Positions 35,421-44,441 of a stretch of 64,000 nucleotides of DNA are shown piece after piece. Within the stretch, counting starts at the first letter, position 1; every line of letters begins with the position of its first letter. A program made the position numbers and the translations under genes. Source of the stretch: AC-32 sp963719275 (lineage in GTDB: Bacteria; Actinomycetota; Thermoleophilia; Gaiellales; Gaiellaceae); assembly GCA_963719275.1 (NCBI GenBank), contig CAVRBT010000002.1, positions 83,898-147,897 of the forward strand, written 5' to 3'. The notes beneath the pieces are model-generated. The model was given only the letters and a program-made list of their open reading frames with translations. It had not been told where the DNA came from and searched no databases.

Positions 35421-35993
35421 TCAGGCCTCGACGAGGTGTGCGCGCCGGCCGATGGCGACTGCCTCGAGCCGCGAGTGCACGCCGAGCGCCCGGAGCAGGT
35501 GCCGGACGTGGTTGCGCACCGTCTCGGTGCTGAGGTGCAGCTCGCGCGCGATCTGGTCGGTCGAGTGGCCGCGCTCGAGCAGCCGCAGCACTTCGGTCTG
35601 GCGCGGCGTGAGATGCGGGTGCATCAGCGGAGGCTCACCCTCCTCGACGTCGACGACCTGGCCGAAGACGCCGACGATGCGGTCCCCGCTGTAGAGCGAG
35701 ACAGAGCTGATCTCGACAGAGACGCGGTCGCCGTCGGCATCCATCAGTACGACCTCGTGGTCGCTCTGCTTCTCGAGTCCGGAGATCTTCTGCGCGAACG
35801 CCTCCTTCGCGCGCCGCGTCTCCTCCGTAGAGACGACAGAGGTGAACTGCCGTCCGCGAACGTCGCCCACCAGGCGCTGTGCCGCGGGATTGACCCACCG
35901 GATGATGCCGTGGCGGTCGATCACATAGCTCGGAACGCCGACCCGTTCCAGCGCGCCTTCGACGTCTCCACCCATGGAGCGCAGCTTGGACAT
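35421..35993 (-). CDS. PAS-LuxR transcription regulator
   Basis: 190 residues from ATG 35993; a TTG further upstream is possible. PAS fold at residues about 10-120 (VPSYVIDRHGIIRWVNPAAQRLVGDVRGRQF, VSVEISSVSLYSGDRIVGVFGQVVD). The LuxR domain is LTPRQTEVLRLLERGHSTDQIARELHLSTETVRNHVRHLLRALGVHSRLEAV. One-component sensor-regulator. Ligand unknown. A possible binder of the 20-bp operators along with the two response regulators. Confidence 0.88.
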   Translation of the reverse strand: MSKLRSMGGDVEGALERVGVPSYVIDRHGIIRWVNPAAQRLVGDVRGRQFTSVVSTEETRRAKEAFAQKISGLEKQSDHEVVLMDADGDRVSVEISSVSLYSGDRIVGVFGQVVDVEEGEPPLMHPHLTPRQTEVLRLLERGHSTDQIARELHLSTETVRNHVRHLLRALGVHSRLEAVAIGRRAHLVEA

Positions 35994-36088
35994 GCGCCGA
36001 GTTTGCCTTTCGCGGGACCGCGCGGTCAAGCCCAGCGGCTCCCGCCTGCCCGGGAGCCGCGTGACCGGAGGAACGGCAGCCGGCCGGT

Positions 36089-36307
36089 TCAGGCGTGAAC
36101 TAGCGGCTGCGTCATCGGATACCCGTCGTGCAACCGCAGCGCCGCGCAGAGGTCCTCGCGCAGGCGTTGGAGGCCCGTCACCTCACCGCGCTCGTCGACT
36201 TTTTCGATCGCCTGGTCGACTGAGCGCAGCGCCCGAACGAGTTGCGAGCGGCGGGAAGCGGTCTCGAGCTCGGGGGAGGAGCTCGTCAGTGCACGACCGG
36301 TGTCCAT
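36089..36307 (-). CDS. Hypothetical helical protein
   Basis: 72 residues from ATG 36307. SRRSQLVRALRSVDQAIEKVDERGEVTGLQRLREDLCAALRLHDG forms two amphipathic helices around a turn. No family recognised. It lies between two opposite-facing groups with reading-frame bias like its neighbours. It might also be a chance frame. Confidence 0.4.
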   Translation of the reverse strand: MDTGRALTSSSPELETASRRSQLVRALRSVDQAIEKVDERGEVTGLQRLREDLCAALRLHDGYPMTQPLVHA

Positions 36308-36371
36308 GTGGAGCACGATCGCACCGCGACGAGGCCCGCCGCTTGACCACGGTGGGTCAAACGGGCTAGCC

Positions 36372-36827
36372 CTAGCGGCCCACGGAGATGACGCGGGCAC
36401 GCCAGGAGCCGCTCGGCGCGTCGATCTCGACCTCGTCGCCGGCCTTGGCGCCCATCAGCGCGCGCCCGACGGGCGAGTCCGGTGAGACGCCGCCGACCGA
36501 GGAGATCTCGACCTCGAGACGCCCGCCCTGCTCGTCCTCGAGCTCGACCTTCGAGCCGACCGTGACGCTGCCGTCGGCGGAGGCGGCGTCCTCGACGACC
36601 ACCGCCCGTGAGAGCCGGTCGCGCAGCACGCGGATCCGCCGCTCGAGCAGGCCCTGTTCGTTCTTCGCCGCGTGGTACTCGAAGTTTTCGGAGAGGTCGC
36701 CGAAGCCGCGCGCGGTCTTGATCGCCTCCACGACCGCCACGCGGCGGGGGCCCTCGAGCTCGGCCAGCTCGGCCTCGAGCTGCTCCTTCTGGGCGTGCGT
36801 CAGGGGCTCTGCCTTCTCGCTGGGCAT
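36372..36827 (-). CDS. greA: Transcript cleavage factor GreA
   Basis: 151 residues. The N-terminal coiled coil (LTHAQKEQLEAELAELEGPRRVAVVEAIKTARGFGDLSENFEYHAAKNEQGLLERRIRVLRDRL) has the family DLSENFEYxxAK turn that reaches the polymerase active site through the secondary channel. The C-terminal FKBP-like part is VTVGSKVELEDEQGG...SPDSPVGRALMGAKAGDEVEI. It rescues stalled transcription complexes. Confidence 0.93.
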   Translation of the reverse strand: MPSEKAEPLTHAQKEQLEAELAELEGPRRVAVVEAIKTARGFGDLSENFEYHAAKNEQGLLERRIRVLRDRLSRAVVVEDAASADGSVTVGSKVELEDEQGGRLEVEISSVGGVSPDSPVGRALMGAKAGDEVEIDAPSGSWRARVISVGR

Positions 36828-36962
36828 CGCGGCAGGGTAGCCGCCGGCTGCTACTGTCCGGGCACGGGTGGCAATCCGGCCACCCGGTGAGATGAGCTTC
36901 TCGTTCCTCCTTCGGGCGTTTCGAGGTCGGCAAGTCTCGAGCCCGTAAAGGAGTCGAACCGA

Positions 36963-38132
36963 ATGTCACAGCAGTCGTTCCGGCGGCTAGGCGTGTCCGC
37001 GCCCGTCGTGGAAGCGCTAGCCGCGCGCAACATCACCCACCCTTTCGACATCCAGGAGCGCGCGTTGCCCGACGCATTGAGCGGCCTGGACGTCCTCGTC
37101 CGCTCGCCCACCGGGTCCGGCAAGACCCTGGTCTTCGCGCTGCCGATCGTCGAACGCACCGAACCTGCCGACGGCCGGCCGTCGGCGCTCGTGCTCGTGC
37201 CGACACGCGAGCTGGCGGCCCAGGTGACGGACGAGATCGACCCGCTCGCGCGGGCGTGCGGCCTCTCCGTCGCCCCGGCCTACGGCGGCGTACCGCTGCG
37301 CTCGCAGGCGCGCCGGATCAAGGGGGCTCATGTGCTCGTGGCGACGCCCGGCCGGCTCGAGGACCTCGCGCAGCGCCGGCTCGTCGATCTCTCCCACGTC
37401 CGCACCTTCGTCCTGGACGAGGCCGACCGCATGCTCGACATGGGCTTCCAGCCGCAGGTCGACAAGCTCGTGCGCCGGCTGCCACGCAACCGCCAGACCA
37501 TGTTCTTCTCGGCGACGCTCGACGGCGAGGTCGGCGTGCTTGCGCGCAGGTACACGAACAGCCCCTCGCGCATCGAAGGGTCGTTGCCTGCGAGCCGGCA
37601 GCCTGGCGAGATCGAGCACCGCTTCGTACCCGTGACCGCCGACACGAAGATCGAGACGCTCGTCGAGCACATCCGCGAGCCCGGCTCGACACTCGTCTTC
37701 GTCCGCACGAAGCGCGGCGCCGACCGGCTCGTCAAGAAGCTCTCGACGCACGGCGTCGCAGCGGTCGCGATGCACGGCGACATGTCGCAGAGGGCCCGCG
37801 AGCGGGCGCTCGACCGGTTCGAGAGCGGCAGGGTCGAGACGCTCGTGGCGACCGACGTCGCGGCGCGAGGCCTCGACCTGGAAGCGGTCACCCACGTGAT
37901 CAACTTCGACCCGCCCGAGGAGGACAAGGGTTACGTGCACCGCACCGGCCGCACGGGCCGCGCGGGCCGCAGTGGAACCGCGATCACCTTCGTGCTACCC
38001 GAGCAGCAGGCCGAGACCAGCCGCGTCGCTCGCCGGCTCGGCCACCGCGAGCAGTTCGAGGAAGCCGGAATGAAGTCGGCTCCTGCGAAGCTCCTCTACA
38101 CGAGCCGTCGCGGGCGCCGTTCGAAGTGGTAG
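36963..38132 (+). CDS. DEAD-box RNA helicase
   Basis: 389 residues from ATG 36963 with AAAGGAG upstream. The Q motif (FRRLGVSAPVVEALAARNITHPFDIQERALP), SPTGSGKT (I), PTRELA (Ia), TPGRL (Ib), DEADRML (II), SAT (III), TLVFVRTKR (IV), ATDVAARGLD (V) and HRTGRTGRAGR (VI) are all present. The short C-terminal tail (SAPAKLLYTSRRGRRSKW) is basic. A CsdA/RhlE-like ATP-dependent RNA unwinder for ribosome or mRNA metabolism. Confidence 0.93.
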   Translation: MSQQSFRRLGVSAPVVEALAARNITHPFDIQERALPDALSGLDVLVRSPTGSGKTLVFALPIVERTEPADGRPSALVLVPTRELAAQVTDEIDPLARACGLSVAPAYGGVPLRSQARRIKGAHVLVATPGRLEDLAQRRLVDLSHVRTFVLDEADRMLDMGFQPQVDKLVRRLPRNRQTMFFSATLDGEVGVLARRYTNSPSRIEGSLPASRQPGEIEHRFVPVTADTKIETLVEHIREPGSTLVFVRTKRGADRLVKKLSTHGVAAVAMHGDMSQRARERALDRFESGRVETLVATDVAARGLDLEAVTHVINFDPPEEDKGYVHRTGRTGRAGRSGTAITFVLPEQQAETSRVARRLGHREQFEEAGMKSAPAKLLYTSRRGRRSKW

Positions 38133-38148
38133 CCGGCTTGCCCGGCGC

Positions 38149-39441
38149 TCAGCCGCGGAGCGTGCGATCGAAGAAGCCGACGACCCGCCGCTCGTACTCC
38201 ACAGGCCGCGCCGAGAGTCCGTGGGTGTGCGAGGTGTCGATCTTCCAGATCTGCTTCGGCGCAGGCGTCGCCTCGTAGTAGTCGGGGTTGTTGTCCTCGC
38301 CGCCGGCGCCCTTCGTCGCGTAGATGAAGAACACCGGCGTCGACTCGTTCCGGCCGACGAGCGTCTTCAGGTTGGGCGGCGGCAGGCGGTTCGAGAAGAC
38401 CGCCGTGCCCGCCGTCATCACGCCGGTGAACGCGACCTCCGGCACCTTGCGCAGGCTCATGCGGAGAGCGTTCTCGCGGACCGACCTGTAGCCCGCGCCT
38501 TCGGAGACGACGGCGCCCAGAGCAGTCGTTTCGGCAGCAGTCTGCAGGAAGGCCTCACCGCCGACGGAGAGGCCGAGCCCGCCGATCCGGTTCGGGTCGA
38601 CGTCGCCGCGCCCGCGCAGGTACTCGAGCGCACCGCGCAGGTCATCGTCGAAGCCCCAGCCGAGCGCGTTCGGGTCGCCCTCGCTCGTCCCTTCGCCACG
38701 TCGATCGAAGACGAGGACGCCGTACCCGTGACGGACGAGCATCCGCGCGTGTCTCTGGGTGCCTTTCTTGCCCGGGTACACGATCACGGTGGCGCCGTTC
38801 CTGGGCCGGACGAACCAGCCGTTCAGCCTGAGCCCGTCGTGCGACTGGAACGAGACCGGCTGGTACGGCGCGCCGAGGTTCCCGTTCGGCGTCTTCAACC
38901 GCGCGGCGTGGGTGAACCCGTACGAGAGCGACAGCGGGAAGAGCACGAAGTAGGCGCCGAGGACCCACGCGACGGCTAGCAGAGCCCGGCGGGTGTAGCG
39001 CCGGACGCGCGAGCCGTCGCGCCTCCGGCCCCGCCAGGCGGTCCAGATGCCGAGGAGCACGAGCACCACGCCGCCTACGGCAGAGAGGAGGCCCGTGAAG
39101 TCGTCACCCGAGAGGCCCTCGCTCGGGCCGTAGTAGGCGGCTTCGATGCTGCCCATCACGATCCCGAGGACGCCGAGCACGACCGCCAGCGCAGCCCGGA
39201 GGCCCGGGCGCAGGTGCGGGTAGGCCACTGCTGCGCCCACAAGGAGCGCAACCGGGAGCAGCCCGCTCACGAGGTGGTCGGCAGCTGAAGTGCCCGGCTC
39301 TGGCTGGAAGAAGCTGTCGTCGAGGACGTGGAGCGCGATGACGCCGAAGCCTGCGGCGGCGATCTTCGTCTCGGCCGGGGCGGCGGAGACGCGCTCCCAG
39401 AGGCCGTTGCGGCCGGCGACCTGGTCGGCGGCGATGCTCAC
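38149..39441 (-). CDS. Membrane-anchored alpha/beta hydrolase
   Basis: 430 residues. Four or five helices in the first 190 residues (ADHLVSGLLPVALLVGAAVAYP, ALAVVLGVLGIVMGSIEAAYYG, GLLSAVGGVVLVLLGIWTAW, ALLAVAWVLGAYFVLFPLSLSYG). Then the hydrolase domain: NGATVIVYPGKKG, LVFDRRGEGTSEGD, GGLGLSVGGEAFL (nucleophile Ser in GLSVGG) and TSHTHGL with the likely His. The Asp lies in the C-terminal third. Similar in design to actinobacterial multi-pass serine hydrolases. Substrate unknown. Confidence 0.82.
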   Translation of the reverse strand: MSIAADQVAGRNGLWERVSAAPAETKIAAAGFGVIALHVLDDSFFQPEPGTSAADHLVSGLLPVALLVGAAVAYPHLRPGLRAALAVVLGVLGIVMGSIEAAYYGPSEGLSGDDFTGLLSAVGGVVLVLLGIWTAWRGRRRDGSRVRRYTRRALLAVAWVLGAYFVLFPLSLSYGFTHAARLKTPNGNLGAPYQPVSFQSHDGLRLNGWFVRPRNGATVIVYPGKKGTQRHARMLVRHGYGVLVFDRRGEGTSEGDPNALGWGFDDDLRGALEYLRGRGDVDPNRIGGLGLSVGGEAFLQTAAETTALGAVVSEGAGYRSVRENALRMSLRKVPEVAFTGVMTAGTAVFSNRLPPPNLKTLVGRNESTPVFFIYATKGAGGEDNNPDYYEATPAPKQIWKIDTSHTHGLSARPVEYERRVVGFFDRTLRG

Positions 39442-39592
39442 GTGACGAGCGTCGCACGCTGGGCCGCCGCGCTCAATGCGGCGGACAGGTAGGCCGGGGT
39501 TCGGGTAACTGGCCGAGCCCTAGGAATAAGGCTGAAACCGCGCTAGGGTCGCCCGAAGGCTGTCTCGCACCAGCGGGGAGGGAGGCGAGGCT

Positions 39593-41341
39593 ATGGCGAC
39601 GGCAGTGCCTTCGGAGGTCACACACGCCGAACGGCCGCGTGTGTGGTCGCTCGTGCCGGCAGCCGCGACGCTTGCGGTCGCCGCCGCAGCGGCCTCGGTC
39701 GGGTTCGCCCTCGCAGCCGGGAGCCCCGACCCCGTCCAGGTCTTCCTGCTCGAGTGGGTCGCGGTCCCGTACATCGCCGCGGGCGTGATCGCCTGGTGGC
39801 GCCGGCCCGAAAGCCGCCTCGGCCCGCTGATGGTCGCGGGAGGCCTGGCGAGCGCGTTCTCGGGGTGGCAGCTGGCTGAGGCTTCCGGCCCCTACACGTT
39901 CGGCGCCGCGTTCGACATCGTCCCGGCCGCGCTCTTCCTCCACGTCTGCCTCGCCTTTCCGGACGGACGGCTGCGGTCGAGGTTCGAGCGCGTGCTCGTC
40001 GGCGTCGCCTACGCCGTCGCCGTCGGCCTCCAGCTGGTGAAGCTCGCGCTCGGCGGCGTCGATCCTCAAAACCTGCTCGATGTCTGGCGCCAGCCGGACC
40101 TGGTCGTGACGGTGGAGGACGTGCAGCTGCTCTCGCTTACCGCCTGTTGCCTCGTAGGACTCGGCGTCCTCGTGCGGCGGCATCGCCGCCTCGGCAAGCC
40201 CAGGCGCCGCTCGATCGCCTTCGTGATCAACTCGTTCGCGGTCGCCCTGGTGATGATCGCCGTGCTCTTCGTGCTCGCGGCCTTCGATCTCCCTGGGTTC
40301 CGCGAGGTGCAGAGGGCGACGCTGTTCGTGGTCGGGCTCTCGCCGCTCGCATTCCTGCTGGGGCTGCTGGACGCGCGGCTTGCCCGTTCCGCCGTCGGCG
40401 ACCTGATCCTCGAGCTGCGGCACGACCCCGCACCGCCCGACCTGCGTGACGCGCTCGCAAACACGTTGCGCGACCCGTCGTTGACGCTCGCCTACTGGCT
40501 GCCGGACTTCCAGACGTACGTGGACGTCAACGGGCGGCCGGTGCGGCTTCCGGACGACGACCGGCGGAGCGCGACGCTGATCGACCGCAACGGCGAGCAT
40601 GTCGCCGCGCTGGTGCACGACCCGGCGCTCGACGAGGAGCGCCAGCTGCTCGAGGCAGTCGGAGCGGCGGCCGGGATGTCGCTCGAGAACGCGCGCCTTC
40701 ACGCGGAGCTGCGGGCACGGGTCGAGGAGCTCCGTGGCTCGCGGGCCCGCGTGATCGAGGCCGGCCAGAAGGAGCGCCAGCGGCTCGAGCGGAACCTGCA
40801 CGACGGCGCGCAGCAGCGGCTGATCGCCCTGTCGCTGCGGCTGAGCCTGCTCGAGAGGCGGCTGGTGGCCGAGCCGGAGGCGCGGGAGGAGCTCGATGCG
40901 GCGCGGCGCGAGATCGCGCTCTCGCTGGAGGAGCTGCGGGACGTGGCGCGCGGCATCCACCCCGCCGTGCTCAGCGGCCACGGCCTCGCAGTAGCAGTCG
41001 AGTCGCTGGCTGCGGGTGCACCCTTGCCGGTTCGGCTCGCGCTCGACGTCGTCGGGCGCCTTCCCGAGCCGGTCGAGGTTGCCGCCTACTACGTCGTCTC
41101 CGAGAGCCTGGCGAACGTCGCGAAGCACGCGCAGGCGCGCGAGGCGAGAATCTCGCTGGAGCGGCAGCCGGGGCGCCTCGTCGTGGAGGTGGTCGACGAC
41201 GGCGTGGGCGGCGCGGACACGGAGCGGGGCTCGGGGCTGCGCGGCCTCGCCGACCGAGTCGAGGCGCTGGGCGGGCGCCTCCGCGTCTGGACGCCGCTCG
41301 GCGGCGGGACGCGAGTTCAGGCGGAGATCCCGTGCGCGTAG
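39593..41341 (+). CDS. NarL-type sensor histidine kinase, pair 2
   Basis: 582 residues, AGGGAGG upstream. Six to seven helices through residue about 260, then a GAF-like linker (PSLTLAYWLPDFQTYVDVNGRPV). H-box: EAGQKERQRLERNLHDGAQQRLIALSLRLSLLERRL. HATPase_c: VVSESLANVAKHAQA, DDGVGGAD, GSGLRGLADRVEALGG. Same plan as the 26583 kinase but different sensor. The regulator starts 10 bases before its stop. Confidence 0.9.
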   Translation: MATAVPSEVTHAERPRVWSLVPAAATLAVAAAAASVGFALAAGSPDPVQVFLLEWVAVPYIAAGVIAWWRRPESRLGPLMVAGGLASAFSGWQLAEASGPYTFGAAFDIVPAALFLHVCLAFPDGRLRSRFERVLVGVAYAVAVGLQLVKLALGGVDPQNLLDVWRQPDLVVTVEDVQLLSLTACCLVGLGVLVRRHRRLGKPRRRSIAFVINSFAVALVMIAVLFVLAAFDLPGFREVQRATLFVVGLSPLAFLLGLLDARLARSAVGDLILELRHDPAPPDLRDALANTLRDPSLTLAYWLPDFQTYVDVNGRPVRLPDDDRRSATLIDRNGEHVAALVHDPALDEERQLLEAVGAAAGMSLENARLHAELRARVEELRGSRARVIEAGQKERQRLERNLHDGAQQRLIALSLRLSLLERRLVAEPEAREELDAARREIALSLEELRDVARGIHPAVLSGHGLAVAVESLAAGAPLPVRLALDVVGRLPEPVEVAAYYVVSESLANVAKHAQAREARISLERQPGRLVVEVVDDGVGGADTERGSGLRGLADRVEALGGRLRVWTPLGGGTRVQAEIPCA

Positions 41342-41976
41342 CCATTGCCGAGGACAGCGTCCTGCTGCGCGAGGGCCTGGCGCGTCTGCTCGACGACGCC
41401 GGCATCGAGGTGGTCGCACAGTCCGCCGACGCCGAGGACCTGCTGCTGAAGGTCCGCAGCTACTCGCCGGACGTGGCCATCGTCGACATCCGTCTGCCCC
41501 CCACGCACAACGACGAGGGGCTGCGCGCGGCGCTCGAGATCCGCTCGAAGCACCCGGACGTCGCCGTGCTCGTGCTCTCGCAGTACGTCGAGCTCGGCCT
41601 CGCGCTGACGCTGCTCGCGGACTCGGCCGAGGGCGTCGGATACCTGCTCAAGGACCGGATCAGCGACGTCGACGAGTTCGTGGCCGCGCTGCGCCGCGTC
41701 GCCGACGGCGGCTCGGCGCTCGATCCGATCATCGTCTCGACGCTGGTCTCGCGCGAGCGGTCGGACGATCCGCTCGCCCAGCTGACGCCGCGCGAGCGCG
41801 AGGTGCTGGAGCTCATGGCCGCCGGCAGCTCAAACCAGGGCATCGCTGACAGCCTCGTCATCACCGTCAGGGCCGTCGAGAAGTACGTCTCCAGCATCTT
41901 CACCAAGCTCGGGCTGCCCTCCACGGGCAGCGAGTCGAGGCGCGTGCTCGCGGTGCTGACGTTCCTCCGCTCCTGA
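41332..41976 (+). CDS. NarL/LuxR response regulator, pair 2
   Basis: 214 residues from GTG 41332, overlapping the kinase by 10 bases. Receiver: VAIAEDSVLLREGLARLL, VAIVDIRLPP (phospho-Asp about residue 52), GYLLKDR (Lys). LuxR domain: LTPREREVLELMAAGSSNQGIADSLVITVRAVEKYVSSIFTKLGL. Controls unknown genes, perhaps the following MMPL exporter. Confidence 0.92.
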   Translation: MRVAIAEDSVLLREGLARLLDDAGIEVVAQSADAEDLLLKVRSYSPDVAIVDIRLPPTHNDEGLRAALEIRSKHPDVAVLVLSQYVELGLALTLLADSAEGVGYLLKDRISDVDEFVAALRRVADGGSALDPIIVSTLVSRERSDDPLAQLTPREREVLELMAAGSSNQGIADSLVITVRAVEKYVSSIFTKLGLPSTGSESRRVLAVLTFLRS

Positions 41977-42077
41977 AGACACCAGAAAACCGCCCCTGAA
42001 CCGACGAGTCTCCCGCCTTCCGCGGCCCGAGCGTGCCTGCGAGCGTGGAACGCGACCCGCCGACGAAGGGAGTCGAG

Positions 42078-44387
42078 ATGAAGAGCCGCGTGATCCAGGA
42101 CGGACCGGAGCCGGAGGACGCCGGGCGTCACCCGGCCAGGGACGCCTGCGAAAAGCAGATGCAGCGGGCGATGAACGTCGCTGGCCGCATGGGCCACTGG
42201 AGCGCCACCCACTGGAAGACGGCTGTCTTCGGCTGGCTGGCATGCATCGTCGTCTTCTTCTACGTCGGGAACATGCTGGTGGGCCTGAAGCAGATCGAGC
42301 AGAGCGACGCCGGCGTCGGCCAGTCGCACAAGGCGGACCAGATCCTCAAGAAGGCCTTCCCGGAACGCGCGCCGCAGACGGAGTTCGTGCTGATCCAGAG
42401 CCCCACGAAGACGATCACCGATCCCGCGTTCCGAGCAACGGTGGACGACGTCCTCACGACGGCCCGGACGAGCCCCGCGGTCGAGAACGTCGACTCGCCG
42501 TACGACCCGCGGCACCGTGACCTCGTCAGTAGCGACGGCCGCGCGGCACTTGTCCAGTGGGAGATGCGGGGCGACCGCGACCAGGCGATCGACCACATCG
42601 ACGCGCTCTCGGCCGCGACCGAGAAGGTGGCAGCCGAGCACCCCGGCTTCTACGTCGGACACGCGGGCGTCAGCTCGGACAAGGCGCTCGACAAGGTGTT
42701 CAAGGACCAGCTGGCTCTTGCGGGGGAGCGCTCGATCCCCATCACGATCGCCGTGCTGCTGATCGTGCTCGGGACGCTCGTCGCGGTCGGCGTACCGATC
42801 CTGCTGGCACTCACGGGCGTCATCGGAACGGTCGGGCTCGTGGCGCTCACGAGCCGCCTGGTCCCGGCCGACCCGAACGTGAACGCAGTCATCCTGCTGA
42901 TCGGGCTCGCTGTCGGCGTCGACTACTCGCTCTTCTACATCAAGCGCTGGCGTGAGGAGCGGGCTGCCGGGAAGGATCCGGGCGCGGCGCTGGACGCCGC
43001 GGCCGCTACCTCGGGCCGCTCGGTCCTGATCTCGGGCTTCACCGTCATGGTGGCGATGGCGGGGATGTTCTTCGCCGCCGACAAGACGTACCTCTCGTTC
43101 GGGATCGCGACGATCATCGTCGTCGGCATGGCGATGCTCGGCTCGCTCACCGTCCTTCCTGCCCTGCTGTCAAGGCTCGGCACGAAGGTCGACAAGGGGC
43201 GGATCCCGTTCGTCCATCGCTTCCGCAACGACGCCGAGGGGAGCCGCCTCTGGGAGTCGATCCTGCGACCGACGCTGCGCCACCCGGTCGTCGCCGTGGT
43301 GCTCGCAGGCGGCGCGTTGCTCCTGCTCGCGTTGCCCGCGTTCCGCATGCACACCACCCAGAGCGGGTTCGACGCGCTGCCGAAGGACGCTCCGACCGTC
43401 GAGACGATCCAGCGTGTGCAGGACATCTTCTCCAACGGGAACGTCGCGCCGGCTCTCGTCGCGGTCCAGGCCGACACCGACCTCCCCCAGACGCAACGAG
43501 CGCTCGCGGCGCTCAAGACGCAGGCGCTGGCGAGTGGACAGGCGAAGTCGCCGATCGACGTCGAGATCAGCGCATCGCACGACGTCGCCCGCGTCACAAT
43601 CCCGCTCGTCGGAGAGGGCGTCGACAGCGAGAGCAACGCCGCCCTGGCGACGCTCCGGGACGAGGTCCTGCCCGCAAGCATCGGTCGCCTGCCGGAGGCG
43701 GTGTGGGCGGTCAGCGGCCTCACGGCGCAATCCGTCGACCAGAACGAGTTGCTGAAGAGCAAGGCGCCGATCGTGTTCGCCTTCGTGCTCACGTTCGCGT
43801 TCGCCCTGCTGCTCTTGGCGTTCCGGTCGATCGTGATCGCGCTCAAGGCGATCCTCCTCAACCTTCTCTCCGTGGGCGCGGCCTACGGCGTGCTGATCCT
43901 GACCTTCCAGTACGGCTGGGGCGAAGGCCTTCTCGACTTCACCTCGAACGGCGGCATCGCCTTCTGGCTCCCGATCTTCCTGTTCGTGATCCTGTTCGGG
44001 CTCTCGATGGACTACCACGTGTTCATCCTGAGCCGGATCCGCGAGGCCTACGACCGCGGCCTCTCGACCGAAGAGGCGATCGAGAGCGGCATCACGAAGA
44101 CGGCAGGCGTCGTGACGAGCGCGGCGATCGTGATGGTCGGGGTGTTCTTCGTCTTCGCGTTGATGCCGATCCTGGACATGAAGGAGATGGGAATCGGCCT
44201 CGCGGCGGCGGTGCTGATCGACGCGACCATCGTCCGCGCCGTCCTGCTGCCGGCGTCAATGAAACTGCTCGGCGACTGGAACTGGTACCTGCCGAGCTGG
44301 CTCGAGTGGCTGCCACGGCTCGAGCCGAGCATCGAGGGCGGCGAGCGGCGTCCGCAGGTCGAGGCGCCGCCGGTTCCGGCCTCCTAG
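42078..44387 (+). CDS. MMPL-family (RND) exporter
   Basis: 769 residues from ATG 42078, with AAGGGAG at 42066-42072 as ribosome site. TM1 (WKTAVFGWLACIVVFFYVGNML), then an external domain (SDAGVGQSHKADQILKKAFPERAPQTEFVLIQ), a six-helix block with GLAVGVDYSLFYIKRWREE, TSGRSVLISGFTVMVAMAGMF, an external loop (TTQSGFDALPKDAPTVETIQRV) and a second six-helix block with GLSMDYHVFILSRIREAY. The paired (V/M)DYxLF motifs carry the proton-relay Asp. Exports lipids or other hydrophobic compounds. The sequence is convergent with the sigma gene. Confidence 0.9.
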   Translation: MKSRVIQDGPEPEDAGRHPARDACEKQMQRAMNVAGRMGHWSATHWKTAVFGWLACIVVFFYVGNMLVGLKQIEQSDAGVGQSHKADQILKKAFPERAPQTEFVLIQSPTKTITDPAFRATVDDVLTTARTSPAVENVDSPYDPRHRDLVSSDGRAALVQWEMRGDRDQAIDHIDALSAATEKVAAEHPGFYVGHAGVSSDKALDKVFKDQLALAGERSIPITIAVLLIVLGTLVAVGVPILLALTGVIGTVGLVALTSRLVPADPNVNAVILLIGLAVGVDYSLFYIKRWREERAAGKDPGAALDAAAATSGRSVLISGFTVMVAMAGMFFAADKTYLSFGIATIIVVGMAMLGSLTVLPALLSRLGTKVDKGRIPFVHRFRNDAEGSRLWESILRPTLRHPVVAVVLAGGALLLLALPAFRMHTTQSGFDALPKDAPTVETIQRVQDIFSNGNVAPALVAVQADTDLPQTQRALAALKTQALASGQAKSPIDVEISASHDVARVTIPLVGEGVDSESNAALATLRDEVLPASIGRLPEAVWAVSGLTAQSVDQNELLKSKAPIVFAFVLTFAFALLLLAFRSIVIALKAILLNLLSVGAAYGVLILTFQYGWGEGLLDFTSNGGIAFWLPIFLFVILFGLSMDYHVFILSRIREAYDRGLSTEEAIESGITKTAGVVTSAAIVMVGVFFVFALMPILDMKEMGIGLAAAVLIDATIVRAVLLPASMKLLGDWNWYLPSWLEWLPRLEPSIEGGERRPQVEAPPVPAS

Positions 44388-44394
44388 AACGGCA

Positions 44395-44428
44395 GCACCG
44401 GGCGCGGTCGGATGGCCGCGCCCGGTGC
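44395..44428. terminator. Bidirectional terminator hairpin
   Basis: GCACCGGGCGCGG and CCGCGCCCGGTGC form a perfect 13-bp stem with an 8-nt loop between the MMPL and sigma-factor stops. On the plus strand TTGCCGTCTCTCTT follows. Confidence 0.75.
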
Positions 44429-44441
44429 CTTGCCGTCTCTC